The notes beneath the pieces were generated by a model. That model did not search any database and was not told where the DNA came from. It was given only the letters and a program-made list of their open reading frames with translations. The position numbers and the translations under genes are program-made. A DNA stretch of 64,000 nt, taken from NCBI RefSeq assembly GCF_001507545.1, contig NZ_LQBP01000002.1:434001-498000 (forward strand), written 5' to 3'. Each line of letters starts with the position of its first letter. Within the stretch, counting starts at the first letter, position 1. This document shows, one piece after another, positions 9,635 to 18,110 of this stretch. The DNA comes from Ruegeria profundi. Lineage in GTDB: Bacteria; Pseudomonadota; Alphaproteobacteria; Rhodobacterales; Rhodobacteraceae.

Positions 9635-9652
9635 GTCAACAAGAATGTTGAC
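9635..9652. promoter_or_regulatory. Inverted repeat, probable GntR operator
   Basis: GTCAACA (9635-9641) and TGTTGAC (9646-9652) form a perfect 7-base inverted repeat with a 4-base centre. It lies in the 98-base gap between the divergent gntR and uxuA genes. The size and place fit a dimeric FCD-type GntR protein acting on both promoters. Confidence 0.7.
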
Positions 9653-9706
9653 AGACTTTCCCGGATGGCAGAAAAAGCAAACGCAAGAATTCGGGAGGAA
9701 GGCACA

Positions 9707-10915
9707 ATGCAAGAGACTTGGAGATGGTTCGGTCCACAGGATCAGGTCTCTTTAAGCGATGTCACACAGGCAGGCGCATCTGGGATTGTCACAGCCCTTC
9801 ACCACATACCGCCCGGTGTGATCTGGCCACTGTCTGAAATAACCGAGCGCCGGGACTATATTGCGGAAAACTCGGTACGTTCTCAGCGTCCGCTTAAATG
9901 GTCAGTTGTTGAAAGCCTGCCGGTTTCAGAGGATATCAAAAGGCAAACAGGCAGTTGGCGCGAGCATGTCGAACACTACAAAACCAGCCTTGAAAACATT
10001 GCTTTAGCCGGTATCGAGGTCATTTGTTACAATTTCATGCCGCTTCTCGACTGGACCAGAACGGACCTTGCATATGAGGTGGACACAGGCGCCACCTGCA
10101 TGAGGTTCGATCTTGTCGACTTCATCATGTTTGACGTCTTCATATTGAAGCGCCACGGTGCGTCTGAAGGACATGATGACGAGCTTGTCACAGAAGCACA
10201 CCATCGGTTCCAGTCGACAAACGAGACATACAAAAAGCGCCTCGTTGACAATATCGTTTGCGGGTTGCCAGGCGCTGCAGAGCATTTCAGCCTTGATGAT
10301 ATAAAAGAGCAGCTGGCGATTTACGCAGCTTTCAATCACGATCAATTGGCGCGCAATCAAACTGATTTTCTTGAAGAAGTCGCACCAGTTGCCCAGAAAC
10401 TGGGGCTGCGGCTCTGTTGCCACCCCGATGATCCACCAGTGCCGTTGTTGGGCCTGCCCCGGATCATGTCGACAGAAGCCGATTACAAACGGCTCATCGA
10501 AGCGGTAGATATTCCCGCCAACGGGATCACGCTCTGCTCGGGCTCATTGGGGGCCCGGTCCGACAATGATCTGCCGGGCATGATGGATCGATTGGGTGAC
10601 AGGGTTCATTTCCTGCATCTTCGCAACGTCCGCCGCGAGCATGATGGCGTGTTTGGATCATTTCACGAATCCGAACATCTGAGTGGTGATGTCGACATGC
10701 CCAGTTTGGTTGCCGCGATCCTTCGCGAAGAAAACCGCCGCAAATCTGCTGACCGCGCCGACCATTCGATTCCGTTTCGGCCTGATCATGGTCAGGACAT
10801 TCTGGATGATCTGACGCGCAAGGCTCAACCGGGTTACCCGGCGATCGGACGCCTCAAGGGTCTTGCAGAGCTGCGAGGTTTGATTGATGGATTGTCATAT
10901 GAAAGCGGCCGATGA
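9707..10915 (+). CDS. uxuA: Mannonate dehydratase
   Basis: UxuA converts D-mannonate to 2-keto-3-deoxy-D-gluconate. I choose the ATG at 9707, which follows a GGGAGGA ribosome-binding site and gives the usual N-terminus MQETWRWFGPQD. The longer frame from 9665 lacks such a site. The 402-residue product shows the family's GIVTALHHIPPGVIWP motif near residue 40, the conserved metal-site region LCCHPDDPP, and LHLRNVRRE. Its product is the substrate of the kinase encoded at 4074-4979. Confidence 0.95.
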   Translation: MQETWRWFGPQDQVSLSDVTQAGASGIVTALHHIPPGVIWPLSEITERRDYIAENSVRSQRPLKWSVVESLPVSEDIKRQTGSWREHVEHYKTSLENIALAGIEVICYNFMPLLDWTRTDLAYEVDTGATCMRFDLVDFIMFDVFILKRHGASEGHDDELVTEAHHRFQSTNETYKKRLVDNIVCGLPGAAEHFSLDDIKEQLAIYAAFNHDQLARNQTDFLEEVAPVAQKLGLRLCCHPDDPPVPLLGLPRIMSTEADYKRLIEAVDIPANGITLCSGSLGARSDNDLPGMMDRLGDRVHFLHLRNVRREHDGVFGSFHESEHLSGDVDMPSLVAAILREENRRKSADRADHSIPFRPDHGQDILDDLTRKAQPGYPAIGRLKGLAELRGLIDGLSYESGR

Positions 10916-12383
10916 CCAGCGCTTAAGTGGGCGTTCACTTTCAAACATTTGTCGCAACGTGGGACGCCCCGGGTATGATCCCACCGCGCACGGAACGGGG
11001 ATTGTCCACATAGGGCTTGGGGCGTTCCATCGCGCACATCAAGCGGCATATACTGACACCGCGCTGGCAGCATCTGGTGGGGACTGGCGCATTGCTGCAA
11101 TCAGTATGCGCTCAACTGAAACCGCGCAGAAGTTGGCCGAACAAGACGGTTTCTATACTCTGATTGAAAAATCACCGGGTCAAAGCTGTGCTCGGATCAT
11201 TGGTAGTATTTCCACGGCTTTTGCACTGCGAATTCAACGTGCCCAAATCATGGCGCTGTTGACATCCCCGGAGGTCAAAATCGTCAGCCTGACCGTGACG
11301 GAAAAAGGGTATTGCTATTACACACGCGATAATAGGCTGGATTTGGACAACGCAACGATCCGTCACGATCTTGCCGAGTTCGACCAACCGATCAGCGTTC
11401 CGGGTCTTATCGTCAAATCTCTGAGTGAACGCCGCAATCTGGGATTGAAAGGGTTCACTCTGCTCTGTTGTGACAACCTTCCCAACAATGGTGAAATCAC
11501 AAGACATGTTGTGCTGGACTTCTCTGACAGGATTGACCCGCATCTTTCGAACTGGATCAAAAACAATGTGACCTTCCCATCAACGATGGTGGATAGAATA
11601 ACGCCCGAAACAACGGATGACTTTGTCGAAGAAGCAACGAAAACCGTGGGAGTTTTTGATGCGGTTCCTGTACAGACAGAGCCATTCAGCCAGTGGGTGA
11701 TAGAAGACGACTTCAAATATGATCGCCCTGCCTGGGATGCCGCCGGAGCGATTTTTGTCGAAGACGTTGCTCCGTATGAAAAGATGAAGCTGCGAATGCT
11801 TAACGGATCGCACTCGCTTTTGGCCTACGCCGGACATGTGGCTGGGATAAAAACCGTCAGCGAATGTATGAGTACCCCAGAGCTTCGCGAACTTGTGCAA
11901 CTCCATTTGGCCGCGGTCAGCACGAAATTAACGCCACTGGCCGGGGTTAACTATACAGCCTACTCACACAAGTTGATCGAACGCTTCGAGAACCCCGACA
12001 TCCAGCATGCGACCTACCAGATCGCGATGGATGGCAGCATGAAAATGCCTCAACGTATTTTTGAACCCGCAGAAGAAGCGTTGGTAGAAGGCGCATCCAT
12101 CCAGACCTACGCATTCACGACAGCGGTCTGGTTCCGATACCTACTGGGAAAAAGCGAAAACGGAAATCGCTATAGTCTTCGTGATCCGAGAGAGCGGGAA
12201 ATCCATGAACTATTGGCGGGAAAAAAAGACGCAAGGGCAATCTTCGGTGCTTTGAAAATGGCAGACGGTTTGTTGCCCCAAAAGCTGTTCGCGAATGAAA
12301 CATGGGCAAAAACAGTCATCGATAGTCTCGACCAAATCTTGACTGATGGGGTTCTTCGATCTGCAGCCTCCGCTGTTGCATGA
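10887..12383 (+). CDS. uxuB: Mannitol dehydrogenase family protein, probable D-fructuronate reductase
   Basis: This roughly 498-residue long-chain dehydrogenase shows GTGIVHIGLGAFHRAHQAAY (NAD-binding start) and the catalytic KMKLRMLNGSHSLLAYAG region with the lysine of the polyol-dehydrogenase family. The start overlaps uxuA. I favour the ATG at 10887, which has a GAGG eight bases upstream; an ATG at 10899 is also possible. Next to uxuA it is best read as fructuronate reductase, making mannonate. A family paralogue, mtlK, lies at 40865. Confidence 0.87.
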   Translation: MDCHMKAADDQRLSGRSLSNICRNVGRPGYDPTAHGTGIVHIGLGAFHRAHQAAYTDTALAASGGDWRIAAISMRSTETAQKLAEQDGFYTLIEKSPGQSCARIIGSISTAFALRIQRAQIMALLTSPEVKIVSLTVTEKGYCYYTRDNRLDLDNATIRHDLAEFDQPISVPGLIVKSLSERRNLGLKGFTLLCCDNLPNNGEITRHVVLDFSDRIDPHLSNWIKNNVTFPSTMVDRITPETTDDFVEEATKTVGVFDAVPVQTEPFSQWVIEDDFKYDRPAWDAAGAIFVEDVAPYEKMKLRMLNGSHSLLAYAGHVAGIKTVSECMSTPELRELVQLHLAAVSTKLTPLAGVNYTAYSHKLIERFENPDIQHATYQIAMDGSMKMPQRIFEPAEEALVEGASIQTYAFTTAVWFRYLLGKSENGNRYSLRDPREREIHELLAGKKDARAIFGALKMADGLLPQKLFANETWAKTVIDSLDQILTDGVLRSAASAVA

Positions 12384-12435
12384 AAGCCACCTCAAGGTCT
12401 GGTAGCGGGGTGGTCGAGGAAAGGGAAATGCCATT
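12384..12435. other. Short gap between uxuB and an IS6 remnant
   Basis: No terminator-like hairpin with a T-run was recognised here. The uxuAB message may run into the dead transposase that follows in the opposite direction. Confidence 0.3.
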
Positions 12436-12768
12436 GGAGGGTGGAACATCAGCTCGTCTTGGACGTCTCGGTTGGCATCAATGGCCTGCAACAGCCAATG
12501 TTTCACTCCGTTGATCGAAACGACGAACTTGTCCATGTACCATATGACAGCTGGCCGGAGACGATAGCACCGGATACAAGCCGCGAACTTGGGGGCCGAA
12601 CCAGATCACCCAGGGACGGATAGACTTGCGGCTGATGGTGGCGCCGCGTTCGGTCCGAAAGTTTTCGACATCCGCCGTGCTTAGTGCAAACCGATGATAT
12701 GTCGACACCGAGTAAGCGACTTCTTCACGGGCAAACCAAAACCCTTCAGACGTGGCGTGCAACGATCA
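12436..12768 (-). mobile_element. IS6-family transposase remnant, N-terminal half
   Basis: On the minus strand the residues AREEVAYSVSTYHRFALST, then ADVENFRTERGATISRKSIR, match the N-terminal helix-turn-helix region of IS6 transposases. A shift of frame near 12590 leads to MDKFVVSINGVKHWLLQAID and ANRDVQDEL, the start of the catalytic domain up to the first DDE aspartate region. It stops there, so the C-terminal half is missing. It closes the hexuronate module. Confidence 0.8.
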
Positions 12769-12981
12769 TTTCCCAGTACCGACGACCTCAGAGACTCCCT
12801 TACGACGGCGCAGCGCAGGCGCAGGTGATCTGGATGCTTCGCTTTGCAAATGAAGGCCAATTTGTTACACAGATGAAAACGAGGCGGCATTTCAGGGCCG
12901 CGTTCTGCTAGCATCACCGTGACGGTGTACGTGTTCCCCCCCCCTGAAATGACCGGCTCTGGGCAAAGGAGGGACTTTCTA
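12769..12981. other. Leader region upstream of the universal stress protein gene
   Basis: No gene is seen. A strong AAAGGAGGG ribosome-binding site at about 12965-12973 ends the stretch and decides the TTG start of the next gene. Confidence 0.4.
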
Positions 12982-13395
12982 TTGTTTAAGCACATCATGG
13001 TGCCGGTCGACCTTGCGCATCCTGACGCGTTGCAGTCTGCGCTGAAGGTCGCGGCAGATCTGGCCGGGCACTACAGCGCGCGAGTGTCGTATGTCGGTGT
13101 TACGGGTCCCCAACCAAGTTCGGTGGCCCATAACCCAGAGGAGTTCGGCGCGAAGCTTGCTGACTTCGCCGCGGCTCAGAAGGCCAAGCATGGAATTTCG
13201 GAGACGGCTGCACACGCCGTCACGTCGCACGACCCGGCCGTCGAGATCGACCATGTGCTCGAAAGGGCAGTAAGCGATCTCGATGCCGACCTCGTCATCA
13301 TGGCCTCGCACATTCCGCGCCATTTCGACCTCGGCTCTCACGGTGGACGGGTCGCTTCGCACACGAGCGCATCGGTGATGCTAGTGCGCGCATGA
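12982..13395 (+). CDS. Universal stress protein, UspA family
   Basis: I choose the TTG at 12982, eight bases after AAAGGAGGG, giving a 137-residue protein that begins with the usual FKHIMVPVDLAH strand. An upstream frame would add an unsupported leader. The C-terminal ADLVIMASHIPRHF and GSHGGRVASHTSASVMLVRA match the UspA nucleotide-binding end. It sits 45 bases before the BCCT transporter gene and probably shares its message. Universal stress proteins next to osmolyte transporters can modulate uptake, as TeaD does for TeaABC in Halomonas; here that is inference. Confidence 0.9.
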   Translation: MFKHIMVPVDLAHPDALQSALKVAADLAGHYSARVSYVGVTGPQPSSVAHNPEEFGAKLADFAAAQKAKHGISETAAHAVTSHDPAVEIDHVLERAVSDLDADLVIMASHIPRHFDLGSHGGRVASHTSASVMLVRA

Positions 13396-13440
13396 CGCCG
13401 AACCGACGCCGCAACAAACGCCAGAACAGGGAACGTAACG

Positions 13441-15192
13441 ATGACCGACCAAAATTATACCGAAGACGTCGACGCCCAGGGCATACCCTCCCCTGAGGGC
13501 GACCATCACCTTATCAAGACGGACTACGACATCGGGCAAGACAACGTGGAAGGCAATGTCGGGCCCATCCCGTTTGACATCCACAACCCGGTCTTCGCGA
13601 TCTCGGGACTTGTGGTGATGGCCTTCGTTTTCTTCACTCTCGCTCTGCCGGATTTTGCCGGTACGGCCTTTTCGGCCATGTTCTCTTTCGTGACTCAGAC
13701 CTTCGATTGGTTCTTCCTGTCGGTAGGTAACCTCGTCGTTCTGTTCTGCCTCGCGCTGATCGTGCTACCCCTCGGATCGGTAAGGCTGGGAGGTGCTGAC
13801 GCGACCCCTGATTATGGCTATGTCGGGTGGTTCGCGATGCTTTTTGCAGCTGGTATGGGCATCGGGCTGATGTTCTATGGCGTAAGCGAGCCGATGAGTC
13901 ACTTCGCCTCGTCCCTTGGAGGGACAACTATTGGCGAGGACGGTTTGCGAACCGACTGGGCTCCGCTCGGCGGCGCGGCCGGGAACGAGGCCGAGGCGGT
14001 GCGCCTTGGCATGGCCGCGACGATCTACCATTGGGGCCTGCACCCTTGGGCCATGTATGCCGTGGTTGCGCTTGCCCTGGCGCTTTTCACCTACAACAAG
14101 GGGCTGCCACTGACGATCCGCTCGGCCTTCTACCCGATTTTTGGGGACCGGGTCTGGGGCTGGACGGGCCATATCATCGATACGCTTGCGGTGTTCGCAA
14201 CTCTTTTCGGACTCGCAACGTCACTCGGCTTCGGCGCAACGCAGGCGGCGAATGGGCTTACGGTCCTCTACGGCTCTGGTGTCGCGGAGGAGGGAACGCG
14301 GAGCTTCTTGGGGCTGCCTTTCGGCAACACAGAAGACTCGGGGACGATTGATAGCGGCGCACTGCTCGTGATTCTGATCACCGCAATCACCATCGTGGCA
14401 CTGATCTCTGTCATCCGCGGTCTCGACGGCGGGGTCAAACGCCTGTCCGAGATCAACATGGGGCTTGCCGTACTTCTCTTGCTTTTTGTGCTGCTGGTCG
14501 GCCCCACATTGGCGCTTATCTCGGGCTTCTTCTCGTCGCTGGGCGCATATTTTGAGTATCTGCCAGCGTTGATGAACCCGTTCGGACGCGAGGACACGAA
14601 CTTTGTCCAAGGCTGGACGGCCTTCTACTGGGCGTGGTGGATTTCCTGGTCGCCCTTTGTCGGAATGTTCATCGCGCGCGTCAGCCGTGGTCGCACGGTG
14701 CGAGAGTTCATCATCTGCGTTCTGCTGATCCCGTCACTCGTCTGCGTCCTGTGGATGAGCGTTTTCGGCGGTACGGCAATCCAGCAGTTTCTCGTGGACG
14801 GCTACGAAGGTGTCGTAAACGCACCGCTGGAACTGAAGCTCTTCGAGATGCTGTCGCAGCTTCCGCTGGCATCCATCACTTCGCTTGTGGGTATCGTTCT
14901 CGTGATCGTGTTCTTTGTCACCTCATCGGACTCAGGCAGCCTCGTGATTGATACGATCACGGCAGGAGGCAAGATCGACGCGCCTGTGCCACAACGGGTG
15001 TTCTGGTGCACCTTCGAGGGCGCGGTCGCCATCGTGCTGCTGCTTTCGGCAGGGGGATTGGCCTCGCTGCAATCCATGGTGATCTCCACCGGCTTGCCGT
15101 TTGCGGTCGTTCTTGTGCTTCTGTGCGTCTGCATCGTCATGGGATTGCGCACGGAACGTGCAGCGGTCATGGCACCCTCATCGGCGAAGTAG
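13441..15192 (+). CDS. BCCT-family betaine/choline/carnitine transporter
   Basis: The 583-residue membrane protein has about twelve helices after a 45-residue acidic N-terminal tail. The BCCT marks are clear: GYVGWFAMLFAAGMGIGLMF near residue 125, YGVSEPMSHF, and the tryptophan-rich segment around FYWAWWISWSPFVGMFIARV near residue 400. Such carriers import compatible solutes such as glycine betaine, DMSP or related quaternary compounds with sodium or protons. The substrate cannot be fixed from sequence. A terminator follows at 15241-15276. Confidence 0.95.
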   Translation: MTDQNYTEDVDAQGIPSPEGDHHLIKTDYDIGQDNVEGNVGPIPFDIHNPVFAISGLVVMAFVFFTLALPDFAGTAFSAMFSFVTQTFDWFFLSVGNLVVLFCLALIVLPLGSVRLGGADATPDYGYVGWFAMLFAAGMGIGLMFYGVSEPMSHFASSLGGTTIGEDGLRTDWAPLGGAAGNEAEAVRLGMAATIYHWGLHPWAMYAVVALALALFTYNKGLPLTIRSAFYPIFGDRVWGWTGHIIDTLAVFATLFGLATSLGFGATQAANGLTVLYGSGVAEEGTRSFLGLPFGNTEDSGTIDSGALLVILITAITIVALISVIRGLDGGVKRLSEINMGLAVLLLLFVLLVGPTLALISGFFSSLGAYFEYLPALMNPFGREDTNFVQGWTAFYWAWWISWSPFVGMFIARVSRGRTVREFIICVLLIPSLVCVLWMSVFGGTAIQQFLVDGYEGVVNAPLELKLFEMLSQLPLASITSLVGIVLVIVFFVTSSDSGSLVIDTITAGGKIDAPVPQRVFWCTFEGAVAIVLLLSAGGLASLQSMVISTGLPFAVVLVLLCVCIVMGLRTERAAVMAPSSAK

Positions 15193-15240
15193 AACGCCAA
15201 GCCCGTTTGGCCGGTGAAATTTAATGCCGTAGCTCTTGGA

Positions 15241-15276
15241 GCGCCGCCGAAAGTCAATCGGCGGCGTTTCCGTTTT
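15241..15276 (+). terminator. Rho-independent terminator after the BCCT gene
   Basis: GCGCCGCCGA and TCGGCGGCG form a GC-rich stem with a short loop, followed by TTTCCGTTTTC. It begins 48 bases after the BCCT stop codon. Confidence 0.85.
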
Positions 15277-15858
15277 CAACGACTGAGACCGCAACCTATC
15301 AGCGCGGCAACGACCGAACGGCGTAAGCTTGATCGCAGAATGGCGCTGCAGTGGTGAACGTGGACGGACACCGTTATCGAGAATAGAACAGCGTTCAGTC
15401 CAAATTCTGGGCTGGCCGGCTCGTGTTGCAGGAAGCTATGTCGCAAATCAACGAAAATAGGGGGTTATGGTGATGACAGGGCATCTCGTGTCGGGCGACG
15501 CTTCAGAAAAACCTGGCAACGGTATGCACTTCACGTTGATCGGACCGCGTGGGCGGGGGGATCGAGACGGCAGGAATCTGGTCTGCCGAACAGGGTGAAG
15601 GCGTGGAAGACGGTGATGGCGAGAACGGCACCTGAGGGTTCCTCTGCGATTTCGGTCAAGGCAATCCGCGATGCCACGACAGCTTTGGGCTGCTTTGTCC
15701 ACATGATATACCTTGGCTTTTCGAAAAGTTGGGTCTGCTACTCACGCCTAAGCAGTCAACGGACAGAAGGACGCGGATGATTGCGTTGAGCCCTTAGCGG
15801 TCGAACACACATTGCTTCAGTTTGGCGGTTGAAGCGACCGGCCGGCAAACGGATGAGA
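15277..15858. other. Long intergenic region between the BCCT and GYD genes
   Basis: No confident gene. A 57-codon minus-strand frame (15531-15704, beginning MWTKQPKAVVASRIALTE) has protein-like composition but no family I recognise and no neighbours in phase. It may be the worn end of a lost gene. Confidence 0.4.
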
Positions 15859-16191
15859 TCAGCTTCCGGGCGCTTGGTATTTTCCAACGATGTCGTTGGC
15901 GGTATTCGCCATTTCTGCGAACTCCGCTGAAGTCCAGGCCTGCACAGTTTCCACGTCGCTGATGGAACCAGAATGCACTGCGACCATAATTGCGGATACC
16001 GCGCTTTCCATATCCGCCCCTTCAGTAATCATAACAAAATCGTTGCGACCTGTTGTTAGGTAGTAAGAGAGAATTTTGGCGTCAACGGCATCGGTAAGAG
16101 CCTTCAAAGCGGGCATGCGGTCTTCCGGTTTCGCCATCAACCCGTCAACACCAGACTTGGTCAAGCGACCCGTTGTTATGAACTTTGGCAT
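15859..16191 (-). CDS. GYD-domain protein
   Basis: The 110-residue protein begins MPKFITTGRLTKSGVDGL and contains SYYLTTGRNDFVMITEGAD, the pattern of the small GYD-domain family of ferredoxin-like fold. No enzymatic role is established for the family. It lacks a signal peptide and so is cytoplasmic. It stands alone, 440 bases from the broken acyl-CoA synthetase gene. Confidence 0.82.
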   Translation of the reverse strand: MPKFITTGRLTKSGVDGLMAKPEDRMPALKALTDAVDAKILSYYLTTGRNDFVMITEGADMESAVSAIMVAVHSGSISDVETVQAWTSAEFAEMANTANDIVGKYQAPGS

Positions 16192-16629
16192 GAGTATTCC
16201 CCCCGATGTTACAGGGCTGACAAGGTATCATATCGGCTACTGTTATGCACCATGAGAGTCATCGCACTAAGTCTTCTTGCTGAGCCAAACGGCGCAATCA
16301 GCAAGGCTTTAGCAGGTAAAAAGATTGCCTATACATCCAAGATGGCGTTCTTTTGTTCGATCTAATGGTTCTACATCAATGCGAACGGCTGCTCTTTCTA
16401 ACACAACAAACATTCCGTAGACTTTTCCGAACGCCTACCCCGGACCAAAACTACCGAACGCCACGTGGGACACGAACGGGAGGAACCCGTTCTAAGCTGC
16501 CATTGACCGAACTGACGTCGACCCCAAAAAGCCGTTTTTACTTCTATAGCGTGCGATACCGCTGCCTGTCATTTCGGACGTTGGCTGCATTTTTAAAGCA
16601 ACCCGCCGGCTTACGTGCGGCGCCTCTGG
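16192..16629. other. Intergenic region
   Basis: No gene, RNA or clear repeat was recognised. An open frame on the plus strand here has no motif and runs antisense into the decayed synthetase gene. Confidence 0.4.
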
Positions 16630-17604
16630 TCAGGACGCAATTTTCTTTGCCTGTTCGCGCAAAGCAAATTTCTGGATCTTCCCGGTCGAGGTCCTTGGTA
16701 TCGACATGAACACAAACCTGCCGGGAACCTTGAAGGGCGCCAGACAGCCGCGACACCAGCTGCGCAGAATCTCTGCATCGGCCTCCTGCCCCTTGGCCAA
16801 TTCAACAAATGCACAGGGGGTTTCGCCCCATTTCTCGTGCGGCATTGCCACCACGGCAGCCACCTCAACCGACGGGTGGCGGTAAAGCGCCTCCTCGACC
16901 TCGATAGAGGAGATATTCTCGCCGCCCGAGATAATTATGTCCTTTGACCTGTCTTTGAGCTGAATTTAGCCGTCGGGATGCATGACCCCCAGATCGCCGG
17001 AGTGGAACCAGCCACCGGCAATGGCTTCCTCGGTGGCCTTGGGATTGCGGAAATAGCCCTTCATCACGACGTTTCCGCGAAACATCACCTCGCCCATAGT
17101 CTGGCCGTCGCGCGGCACCGACTGCATGGTTTCCGGGTCCATCACGTCCAACTGCTCCAGCGGGAGGTAGCGTACGCCTTGGCGCGCCTTCAGCGCGGCT
17201 TGCTCGGCGGGCGGCAGATCGGCCCAGCTGCGATGCCAGTCATTGACCACCGCAGGACCATAGGTTTCGGTCAGCCCGTACAGATGGGTCACCTCAAAGC
17301 CTGCGGCTTTCATATCCTCCGGCGCTGATGTCAACAGCGACATCACCTTGGCAAAACAGGCTCGTCCGCCGTCAGCAGCCACGCGTCCAGCAGTCATCTT
17401 CTTGAGGTCATGACCCGCGCAATAGGCCGGGCCGTTTGCCGCCAGAACTACAACGCGCACCTGCGGGTTTTCTCCCGCTTCGGCAAAGGCTTCAGACAGA
17501 ACCGCCAGCATTGCCTCGGAAAGCGCGTTGCGGCGTTTTATGTCGTTCAGGGTCAGGCGCAGGATGCCAGCGGCATCCAGATCGCGCAGCAGGATGCCGC
17601 TTTC
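16630..17604 (-). pseudogene. Chimera of enoyl-CoA hydratase (front) and acyl-CoA synthetase (rear), with an internal stop
   Basis: One minus-strand frame begins in the middle of an enoyl-CoA hydratase N-terminus ([36 protein letters not shown]). Near 17340 it passes straight into the C-terminal half of an AMP-forming acyl-CoA synthetase ([35 protein letters not shown]). A TAA at 16966-16968 replaces the tyrosine expected after HPDG, and the frame then continues IQLKDRSKDIIISGGENISS to STGKIQKFAL. The hydratase start codon is lost: TAA at 17605-17607 is in frame and no ATG follows it before 17511. The origin is a deletion fusing two neighbouring genes. The synthetase half resembles DmdB-type ligases, but that is inference. 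Confidence 0.85.
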
Positions 17605-17632
17605 TTACACGGATCAGATTCTTTGATGGAGA

Positions 17633-18082
17633 TTACTTGATGTTGATTTCGACCGTGTCCGCCAACGTGTTGGCGATGAAGCAGTAGCGATGGGCGCGGT
17701 GTTGCATCTCGGCCAGCTGCGCGTCGCTGACGTTGAAGCCGGTGTCAAAGCGCACCACGGGGTGCAGGTCGATCCGGATGACGGACATCTGACCCTTGGG
17801 GTTCTTGCCCAGATGTGCCTCGGCGTAGTCGTGGTAGCTGGCCACCGGCCAGCCAGCCTTGGCGCAGAGCGCGAGGAAGGTCATCATGTGGCAGCTCGAC
17901 AGGGCCGAAGCCAGTGCCTGTTCGGGGTTGGTGTTGGCCGGATCTCCGCCCCAACCGGGGGCGGAGTCCACTTCTACCTCGTGGCTGTCGTTGAACTGAA
18001 CCCTGTGCGCGTTGGAGTATTTGCCGGTTTGCAGGACGGGTTCGGCGCGGTGCCAGTGCAGTTGGATCGAAAGATCGGACAT
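17633..18082 (-). CDS. OsmC-family protein
   Basis: The 149-residue protein has the two conserved cysteines of OsmC/Ohr peroxidases, one in LASALSSCHMMTFLAL and one in AHRYCFIANTLADT. Such proteins reduce organic hydroperoxides or bind sulfur-reactive compounds. It lies 28 bases downstream of the DmdA-like gene on the same strand and upstream of the broken hydratase/synthetase pair, so it probably belonged to the same operon. Its place in a possible methylated-sulfur pathway is inference. Confidence 0.9.
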   Translation of the reverse strand: MSDLSIQLHWHRAEPVLQTGKYSNAHRVQFNDSHEVEVDSAPGWGGDPANTNPEQALASALSSCHMMTFLALCAKAGWPVASYHDYAEAHLGKNPKGQMSVIRIDLHPVVRFDTGFNVSDAQLAEMQHRAHRYCFIANTLADTVEINIK

Positions 18083-18110
18083 GGTTCAGTGCTCTTCTTT
18101 CCGGACGCTC

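Noticed and set aside
15531..15704. Possible 57-residue protein starting MWTKQPKAVV
   Set aside because: Composition is protein-like but there is no family, operon or strong start signal; kept only as a note in the intergenic entry.
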